64,000 nt of DNA, taken from contig CANLND010000002.1 in assembly GCA_947492585.1 (NCBI GenBank), positions 1 to 64,000 on the forward strand, in the 5' to 3' direction. A program made the position numbers and the translations under genes. The notes under the pieces are model-generated. The model was not told where the DNA came from and did not search any database. It saw only the letters and a program-made list of their open reading frames with translations. This DNA comes from an uncultured Paracoccaceae bacterium. GTDB lineage: Bacteria > Pseudomonadota > Alphaproteobacteria > Rhodobacterales > Rhodobacteraceae. The stretch's first letter is position 1. The number at the start of each line of letters is the position of its first letter. Of this stretch, positions 58,770 to 64,000 are shown in pieces.

Positions 58770-58830
58770 TTTTGGCTGAAAATACCCCGGGGTGAATTGC
58801 GCCCTGCGCAAGAGGGGCAGCGCCCCTTTT
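58770..58830. repeat. Dispersed repeat copy 2 and adjacent hairpin
   Basis: TTTTGGCTGAAAATACCCC (58770-58788) is the reverse complement of the copy near 42223-42241. A short hairpin AGGGGC-AGC-GCCCCT with T-run (58813-58830) follows and may be a plus-oriented terminator. Between the globin and rpsI genes. Confidence 0.6.
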
Positions 58831-58848
58831 CTTCAACCGACAAAAACA

Positions 58849-58878
58849 AAAAGGCCGCAGCATATGCCACGGCCCTTT
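58849..58878 (-). terminator. Terminator of rplM-rpsI
   Basis: AAAGGCCG / CGGCCCTTT imperfect stem (one bulged C) with a run of A on its left, that is T on the minus strand, 22 bases past the rpsI stop. Confidence 0.6.
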
Positions 58879-58899
58879 GAAACATGTTTGAAGCGAAAA

Positions 58900-59382
58900 T
58901 TAACGCTTGGAGAACTGGAACGAACGACGCGCTTTACGCTTACCGAACTTCTTACGTTCAACAACACGGCTGTCGCGTGTCAGGAAGCCCGCAGCCTTCA
59001 ACGCGCCACGCAACGAAGGCGTGTACAGTTGCAAAGCTTTGGAAATACCGTGCTTGACCGCGCCCGCTTGACCGGACAGGCCGCCGCCTTTGACGGTTGC
59101 GTAAACGTCGAATTCACCTTCAACGCCAGCAACGCCAAACGGCTGACGCACGATCAGCTGCAGAACGGGACGCGCAAAGTAGGTGTTCATCTCTTTGCCG
59201 TTTACGATGATCTTGCCGGAACCCGGCTTGATCCAAACGCGGGCAACCGCGTCTTTACGCTTACCAGTTGCATAAGAACGACCCAGCGCGTCACGGACGG
59301 GCTCACGGGGTGTCTCTTCAACAACAGTTTCAACGCCTGCAACAGCGCTCAGCTCTTCGAGAGTAGTGATCTGATCAGCCAT
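58900..59382 (-). CDS. rpsI: 30S ribosomal protein S9
   Basis: A 160-aa S9 with an alphaproteobacterial N-terminal extension of about 30 residues. The core ([15 protein letters not shown], then [11 protein letters not shown] and the C-terminal [14 protein letters not shown] tail that reaches the P-site tRNA) is intact. Cotranscribed with rplM, five bases apart. Confidence 0.98.
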   Translation of the reverse strand: MADQITTLEELSAVAGVETVVEETPREPVRDALGRSYATGKRKDAVARVWIKPGSGKIIVNGKEMNTYFARPVLQLIVRQPFGVAGVEGEFDVYATVKGGGLSGQAGAVKHGISKALQLYTPSLRGALKAAGFLTRDSRVVERKKFGKRKARRSFQFSKR

Positions 59383-59387
59383 TGTTA

Positions 59388-59846
59388 TTAGCTCCGGGTG
59401 TTTTTCTTGTTCATGGATTTAACATCCAGAACTTCGGGGCTCTGTGCTTCATGCGGGTGCGCTTCACCAGCATAAACGCGCAGGTTGGTCATGATCTGAC
59501 GCGACAGGCGGTTGCCAGGCAACATACGCTTGACGGCCATGGTCACAACGCGCTCAGGGTGCGCGCCGTCCAGGATTTCCTGTTTGGTGCGCGACTTGAT
59601 GCCGCCGGGGTGGCCAGTGTGCCAGTAGAAGTTTTCTTCACGCTTCTTGCCGGTCATCTGGATTTTCTCAGCATTGATCACGATGACGTTGTCGCCGCAA
59701 TCCATGTGAGGTGTGAAAGAAGCTTTATGCTTACCACGCAGGCGCGTGGCGACAATCGAGGCAAGACGGCCCAGCACCACGCCTTCGGCGTCGATGATGA
59801 TCCACTTCTTCTCGATGTCTGCTGGGGTAGCAGAGTAGGTTTTCAT
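59388..59846 (-). CDS. rplM: 50S ribosomal protein L13
   Basis: A 152-aa L13, first gene of the rplM-rpsI operon. The [36 protein letters not shown] and [11 protein letters not shown] segments are typical. A leader hairpin in the upstream region may allow autogenous control. Confidence 0.98.
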   Translation of the reverse strand: MKTYSATPADIEKKWIIIDAEGVVLGRLASIVATRLRGKHKASFTPHMDCGDNVIVINAEKIQMTGKKREENFYWHTGHPGGIKSRTKQEILDGAHPERVVTMAVKRMLPGNRLSRQIMTNLRVYAGEAHPHEAQSPEVLDVKSMNKKNTRS

Positions 59847-60153
59847 AGCAGGTCTGTCCTGTTTGTCGTGAAGGCACTGCAGAAATCCCTGCCGCCCGAA
59901 TTCGATGAAGGGTTTCTAGGGTGTCTTCCACCTACAGTCAACAACAGCAATACTGTTTTAAATGTGTAAAATCAACGTTTTACAAATTAGGTATTATCAT
60001 ACCCCATTCGTTTTTCACCGTTCCCCCAGCTGTTGCCTCAAAAGCATACCCAGATCAACACCCCAACCCAGCCGACCCCGGAAACTGGCAGTCGCACACA
60101 TCATTCCCTAAAGCGACTTCAAAACAGAACATCCACCAATAGGGATAACTACA
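59847..60153. other. Intergenic region with rplM leader
   Basis: 307 bases between divergent genes. Next to rplM the minus-strand leader can fold GAAA(C)CCT / AGGGATTTC (about 59891-59920). The rest is AT-rich (about 59935-60010) and probably holds the promoters. No ORF or tRNA was seen. Confidence 0.5.
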
Positions 60154-60678
60154 GTGTTTCGAAGAATTGTTATTGCTTGCACCCTCCCCCTCGCGCTCAG
60201 CGCTTGTATGGAACATGCCGAGGTCACAGCACCGCCGGTTACCGTCTCGTTGAAGACCCCTGATGTCACCACATCACGTGTTCATGGCTTCAAGGAACTT
60301 ACCTTCCGGACACATAAGGTTTTGGACAAAGAGAAGCAAAAAGCAACAGGCGGCGTGGCCAGCTCGAGCAACCTGCAAGAAATCGTTGGTGCACGATGCA
60401 CCATTGAAAGTGCGGAATTCACCGCAACCTTTATCACCCCTGCCAAGGTGAACATGCCCACGCTGAAACGCCGCCCGACCAAGGCCTATATTACCTGCAC
60501 CACCGGGTCGCAAAACGGCCAAGAAACCCTGACCCCCGCGCTGAACGGGACCGTTGTTGGCGGAGCATCAGCGGCCGGTCTGCTGATGGCAGCGGTCAGC
60601 GCGGGCATCGCCGCCGGCCGCGACATCTGGTCCTTTAACGCCAATCACCCATCGGGTGTCTCGATTTCGATCGAGTAA
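60154..60678 (+). CDS. Hypothetical lipoprotein
   Basis: A 174-aa protein starting at GTG with AGGGA upstream. It has a lipoprotein signal with lipobox LSAC (Cys18), a polar middle, and a C-terminal glycine/alanine-rich hydrophobic stretch (residues about 135-157) resembling a glycine-zipper. No family recognised. Probably outer-membrane-associated. Followed by a hairpin shared with the convergent MocR gene. Confidence 0.75.
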   Translation: MFRRIVIACTLPLALSACMEHAEVTAPPVTVSLKTPDVTTSRVHGFKELTFRTHKVLDKEKQKATGGVASSSNLQEIVGARCTIESAEFTATFITPAKVNMPTLKRRPTKAYITCTTGSQNGQETLTPALNGTVVGGASAAGLLMAAVSAGIAAGRDIWSFNANHPSGVSISIE

Positions 60679-60708
60679 TTTCACTCTACACCACACATAA
60701 ATGCAATG

Positions 60709-60733
60709 AAGGGGCTCCAACATGGAGCCCCTT
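60709..60733. terminator. Bidirectional hairpin
   Basis: AAGGGGCTCC (60709-60718) and GGAGCCCCTT (60724-60733) form a perfect 10-bp stem between the lipoprotein and MocR genes. Confidence 0.75.
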
Positions 60734-60754
60734 GGTCATTCTAAACCCAGGATC

Positions 60755-62158
60755 TTATCCGCTGATCGTTTCGGGCGGATTGTCGAGCAATCGACGCAGA
60801 CGCAGCATCGCCCCCTCAAAACGTTCGATAGAGATGTGGGCGTTGACGCCAATCCGCACTGCATGCGGGGCGCGGCCGTCACGCAGGGCAAATTCATCGG
60901 CTGACCTGATCTGAACCCCCTGCAGTTCCGCCGCACTGGTAAAGGGCCCGGCCCGCCATCCCGAGGGTAGGCGCAACCAGAGAAACGGAACATCGGGGCT
61001 CCAGGTCACGTCAAATGCTCCCAAAGCATTCACAGCGACCTTCACATACCGCGCCATCTCGGACCGGATGCTGCCGACCAGGTCAGGCGTGCGCGGATCG
61101 CTCAGCAGAATACGTGTTACCTCGGCAATCGGCTGTGACACGCCAAAAAAACCGTATTCCGCAGCACGGCGCAGCTCATTTGCACGTCCCCGTGGTGCCA
61201 CCGCAAAGCCAACCCGCAACGACGGCGTCAAGAGCTTGGATATCGACGTCACATACCACGCCAAATCAGGTGCCAAAGACCGATATCCCGGCGCCCGCGC
61301 CTCCCCAATACGATAACAATCATCTTCGATGATCTGCACATCGTGCCGACGCGCAACCTCGACAATTTCGCGCCGCCGCCACAGCGGAGTGAACAGCCCG
61401 GTAGGATTGTGCACTTCTGGGCTGGTGCACAGCACCGAAGCACCGGTTTTGCGGATCATCAGTTCCAGGGATTCTGGCCGAATACCATATTCGTCCATGG
61501 CCACGCCCATCACCTTGGCACGCAACATTTCTGCGGACCGTCGAAAGCCGGCATAGGAGAGATCTTCGACCAAAACCATCGGTGTCGCACCGCGAAATAT
61601 CGCCTGCATCGCCAGCATCAGCCCGTTCTGACCCCCATGTGTCAATACAATATCCCGCTGTTCACAGGGCCCTATGGGCGCGGTCGCCAACCAGTTGGCC
61701 ACCGCTTCGCGCACCGGACGATAGGCATCGCGGGTTGGGTAGTTCAGCAAGGCATGAGCCTCGCTTTGCGCCACCTGCTGCAAGGCCTGACGCAGCGCCG
61801 TCACCTGCCCCATATCTGCAACGCGTGGGCTGAACAGGCTGATATGACCGGGGTCCTTGGCTTCAAGCAGATGAAGCTGTCGGGACCAGACATCATCCTG
61901 CACGGGGGTCATTTTCTCAGCCACAAAGGTGCCACGTCCCACCTCGGCCTTCAAAATCCCCTCATCCGTCAACACGGTATAGGCACGCGCAACCGTGCCC
62001 GGCGTGATCGACAGTTGATACGCCAGATCGCGCACCGGGGGCAGCTTTGTGCCCACGCTCAACGTACCTGCTTCAATCGCACCGCGAATGGTCTCGGCTA
62101 CCCGTTGATATTTAGGGCCGGTCTTTTTTCCGAGGTCGGCGTTCCAAATTGTACCCAT
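60755..62158 (-). CDS. MocR/GntR-aminotransferase regulator
   Basis: A 467-aa fusion of an N-terminal GntR-type winged helix (residues 13-80, KLPPVRDLAYQLSITPGTVARAY) and an aminotransferase class I domain. The PLP Lys lies in TSISKLLTPSLRVGF, near residue 308, so PLP binding is likely. Such MocR proteins sense PLP-linked metabolites and usually control the divergent gene. Here that is a DUF1127 gene, with repeats in the shared gap. The start at 62158 has AAGGA five bases upstream; a much longer ORF upstream is non-coding. Confidence 0.9.
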   Translation of the reverse strand: MGTIWNADLGKKTGPKYQRVAETIRGAIEAGTLSVGTKLPPVRDLAYQLSITPGTVARAYTVLTDEGILKAEVGRGTFVAEKMTPVQDDVWSRQLHLLEAKDPGHISLFSPRVADMGQVTALRQALQQVAQSEAHALLNYPTRDAYRPVREAVANWLATAPIGPCEQRDIVLTHGGQNGLMLAMQAIFRGATPMVLVEDLSYAGFRRSAEMLRAKVMGVAMDEYGIRPESLELMIRKTGASVLCTSPEVHNPTGLFTPLWRRREIVEVARRHDVQIIEDDCYRIGEARAPGYRSLAPDLAWYVTSISKLLTPSLRVGFAVAPRGRANELRRAAEYGFFGVSQPIAEVTRILLSDPRTPDLVGSIRSEMARYVKVAVNALGAFDVTWSPDVPFLWLRLPSGWRAGPFTSAAELQGVQIRSADEFALRDGRAPHAVRIGVNAHISIERFEGAMLRLRRLLDNPPETISG

Positions 62159-62190
62159 AACAATCCTTCCGTGGACTTGCTGCCGACTGT

Positions 62191-62239
62191 ATTGTATCGA
62201 TCCAACTACAGCAACTGCACAGGATTGTACCAGTACAAT
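62191..62239. promoter_or_regulatory. Operator-like repeats for the MocR regulator
   Basis: ATTGTAYC occurs at 62191-62198 and 62224-62231, 33 bases (about three helical turns) apart. The second overlaps a palindrome ATTGTAC-CA-GTACAAT (62224-62239). Direct repeats spaced by about 34 bp are the known operator form of MocR relatives such as GabR. Confidence 0.5.
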
Positions 62240-62251
62240 AGGAGATTTTTC

Positions 62252-62485
62252 ATGCCACTGTACCAAAACACTGCACACCCGCAATTGAACTTCCTTATGC
62301 GCCGCTCGGTTCTGCCGATCCCCGCACAAGCCGCCGTTGCTTTTGCTGTTTTGGTTACGAAATGGACGGTCCGCCGCCGCTCACGTGTACATCTGTCACG
62401 TTTGAGCACGCATCAGCTGAAAGACATCGGGATCAATGCGCATGATGCGCATATTGAAAGCACTCTTCCGTTCTGGCGCTCCTAA
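62252..62485 (+). CDS. DUF1127 domain protein
   Basis: A 77-aa protein with a hydrophobic N-terminal part and the C-terminal DUF1127 motif (RLSTHQLKDIGINAHDAHIES), of the YjiS type. Some short Arg-rich DUF1127 proteins in alphaproteobacteria bind RNA and affect sRNA turnover and phosphate metabolism; this longer form is not characterised. A strong AGGAG precedes the ATG. Divergent from, and probably controlled by, the MocR gene. A perfect terminator follows. Confidence 0.82.
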   Translation: MPLYQNTAHPQLNFLMRRSVLPIPAQAAVAFAVLVTKWTVRRRSRVHLSRLSTHQLKDIGINAHDAHIESTLPFWRS

Positions 62486-62511
62486 GATCCCGGGGCACAG
62501 AACCACCTTAT

Positions 62512-62538
62512 GGCCGGGGTTTTCCCCGGCCTTTTTTT
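62512..62538 (+). terminator. Intrinsic terminator after DUF1127 gene
   Basis: GGCCGGGG (62512-62519), loop TTTT, CCCCGGCC (62524-62531), then seven T. Confidence 0.9.
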
Positions 62539-62633
62539 CGTTTTTTTGCCCGTGTTAACCGTTTTTCAAACAAATTACTTGATCGACGCGCGCACCCGGC
62601 GTATTTGCCCTTCACTTTCGGCACCGATCCCAA

Positions 62634-62653
62634 CCCCGGACTCTTATCCGGGG
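62634..62653 (+). promoter_or_regulatory. Stem-loop in the speD leader
   Basis: CCCCGGA (62634-62640) and TCCGGGG (62647-62653) form a 7-bp hairpin 51 bases before the speD start. It has no T-run (G-run follows), so it is not a terminator; it could affect translation of speD. Confidence 0.35.
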
Positions 62654-62704
62654 GGGCGCTAAGGGCCGGCTGGATTGTCATCTACTGGAACGAAGGGGCA
62701 CGTC

Positions 62705-63211
62705 ATGACAGACGCCAACCTCTTCCAACTGGGGATCGGTCTGGAGACAGGCGCCCAAGAGGAAGATACCACCCGCAGTGTAACATCTGCGACCATTGAC
62801 GCATTGGCCGACGCAGATCGCGAAGACCATTTCATCCGTCGTGACGGCAAAATTTTTGCCGGAACACATCTTATACTTGAAGTGACCAAGGGCGCGGGCC
62901 TTGACTGCGAGATCCGCATTCAAAACGCCTTCCGCAAGATCGTTGAAGTCTGCGGCGCTACCTTGTTGCACATTCATACACATAAATTCTCGCCCCAAGG
63001 CGTGTCTGGCGTGGCCGTACTGGCCGAGAGCCATATTTCTGTGCACACATGGCCCGAAATTGGCTATGGCGCGTTTGACGTGTTCATGTGCGGCGACGCT
63101 GAACCGTGGAAAGCGGTCGATGTGCTGAAAGAAGCGTTTGAAACTGATGCGGTTGAAGTACGCGAGCTTCTTCGCGGTGAAGAATTGATCGCCAAAGAGG
63201 TCGCCGCATGA
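62705..63211 (+). CDS. speD: S-adenosylmethionine decarboxylase proenzyme
   Basis: A 168-aa prokaryotic AdoMetDC precursor. The self-cleavage site is E108-S109 in AESHISVHTWPE, making the pyruvoyl group on the alpha chain; the HTHKFSPQGVSG catalytic segment is present. It has an N-terminal extension of about 40 residues compared with minimal class 1B enzymes. It supplies decarboxylated SAM for spermidine synthesis by the next gene. The start at 62705 is preceded by AAGGGG. Overlaps speE by ATGA. Confidence 0.93.
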   Translation: MTDANLFQLGIGLETGAQEEDTTRSVTSATIDALADADREDHFIRRDGKIFAGTHLILEVTKGAGLDCEIRIQNAFRKIVEVCGATLLHIHTHKFSPQGVSGVAVLAESHISVHTWPEIGYGAFDVFMCGDAEPWKAVDVLKEAFETDAVEVRELLRGEELIAKEVAA

Positions 63212-64000
63212 GCGAGACCTGGAACACCGAGAAACTGCACGCTCACTACGCGCAATCCCTGCGCGTGGACGAACTGTTGTACGACAGCAAGACCGAGCAC
63301 CAACGCCTAAAGGTGTTCACCAACGGCACGTTTGGCCGCATCCTGACGTTGGATGACGTGGTGCAGACAACCGAGGGTGACAACTTCATCTATCACGAGA
63401 TGCTGACCCATGTGCCAATTTTGGCCCATGGTGAGGCCAAGCGCATACTGATCATTGGCGGCGGCGACGGCGGCATTGCGCGCGAAGTGCTGAAACACAC
63501 ATCGGTTGAACACGTCACCATGATCGAAATCGACGCGGGCGTTGTCGATTTCTCCAAAGAGTATCTGCCGATGCTCAGCGATGGAGCCTTTGACGATCCG
63601 CGCCTGCATTTGGTGATCAACGATGGCGCTGTGTTCATGAAAGAGAACACAGAAACCTTTGACGTGATCATCGTCGACAGCACCGACCCCATCGGCCCCG
63701 GCGAAGTCCTGTTTACCGACACGTTTTACGGACATGCTGCACGTTCACTGTCTGAACATGGCATCATCGTCACCCAAAACGGCGTGCCCTTTATGCAAGG
63801 CGACGAGCTGACTGGCACTTTACGGGCGTTCCAATCGCTGTTTGCAGACGCAAGCTGTTATCTGGCGACCATTCCAACCTATGCCGGCGGCCCGATGGCG
63901 CTGGGGTGGGGCAGCCATTCAGAGCGCGCGCGTCAGGTGGATCTCACCGTTTTGGAACAGCGCTTTACTCAGGCTGGTTTGACACCCGACTATTACACGC
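63208..64000 (+). CDS. speE: Spermidine synthase (partial, cut by window end)
   Basis: The first 264 codons of SpeE, which transfers aminopropyl groups from decarboxylated SAM to putrescine. N-terminal KVFTNGTFGRILTLDDVVQTT, the SAM site IIGGGDGGIAREVLKH and the catalytic DSTDPIGPGEVLFTDTFY are clear. It starts ATGA-overlapping speD. The window ends close to the expected C-terminus (usual length about 280). Confidence 0.95.
   Translation, partial: MSETWNTEKLHAHYAQSLRVDELLYDSKTEHQRLKVFTNGTFGRILTLDDVVQTTEGDNFIYHEMLTHVPILAHGEAKRILIIGGGDGGIAREVLKHTSVEHVTMIEIDAGVVDFSKEYLPMLSDGAFDDPRLHLVINDGAVFMKENTETFDVIIVDSTDPIGPGEVLFTDTFYGHAARSLSEHGIIVTQNGVPFMQGDELTGTLRAFQSLFADASCYLATIPTYAGGPMALGWGSHSERARQVDLTVLEQRFTQAGLTPDYYT

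Noticed and set aside
61343-62251. Long plus-strand ORF antisense to the MocR gene (380 aa with its end)
   Set aside because: Only the last 77 codons (62252-62485) are a real DUF1127 gene with a ribosome site. The rest has no family features and mirrors mocR.
1-64000. tRNA, rRNA, CRISPR arrays, insertion sequences, phage genes
   Set aside because: None seen by eye; only a relaxase module and one short dispersed repeat indicate mobile DNA.

Overview
The window reads as ordinary chromosome of a marine-type alphaproteobacterium of the Rhodobacterales (roseobacter group). The evidence is gene content and order: dusB-ntrB-ntrC-ntrY-ntrX, trkA-trkH, hfq-hflX, a fused ispDF, a Cys-free metal-site HemB, and DUF6456 and DUF6477 proteins. 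A short palindromic intergenic repeat of a kind I remember from this group is also present. The genus cannot be fixed from the sequence. No rRNA, tRNA or CRISPR was found.

Layout. 1-1.55 kb is an accessory edge: a relaxase and a MobC-like protein with a possible oriT. 2-8.8 kb holds a divergent HupE/DUF4198 pair, pseudouridine catabolism (psuK-psuG), a DUF502 membrane protein, a pentapeptide-repeat/patatin pair and a BdhA-type dehydrogenase. A likely small RNA or attenuator lies upstream of bdhA. 9-15.4 kb has a YejA-like binding protein, an XRE-cupin regulator divergent from an acyl-CoA synthetase and DsbA-like gene, and a Bcr-type MFS exporter behind a CRP/FNR-like palindrome. 15.4-26.5 kb is mostly housekeeping: mfd, hemB, a SYLF lipoprotein, a beta-hydroxyacid dehydrogenase, a penicillin-acylase homologue, hflX and hfq. 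26.6-36.9 kb is TrkAH potassium uptake followed by the complete nitrogen-regulatory cluster. 37-45.2 kb carries ispDF-pgpA-cinA, amtB, COQ10-like, hpt, an M20 amidohydrolase, lipA and a peroxiredoxin.

45.2-51 kb contains DUF6456 and DUF6477 genes and a three-gene operon of two Lin0512-family paralogues followed by an MttB-family methyltransferase, divergent from guaA. This operon is the best candidate for a poorly described system. 51-58.7 kb has a DMT exporter, an unknown P-loop protein, metA (acetyl-CoA type by its Glu111), a hydrolase, ppk2, a TetR regulator, and a truncated-haemoglobin/adenylate-cyclase pair. 58.9-64 kb has rplM-rpsI, a lipoprotein, a MocR regulator divergent from a DUF1127 gene with shared operator-like repeats, and speD-speE (cut by the window end).

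The nitrogen-related genes form a theme. NtrBC and NtrYX would sense nitrogen, AmtB imports ammonium, and DusB heads the operon. Neither NtrC nor NtrX has the GAFTGA loop that contacts sigma-54, so they probably work in another way, as described for Rhodobacter capsulatus NtrC. Most genes sit in short operons with ATGA overlaps, and many convergent pairs share perfect-stem terminators.
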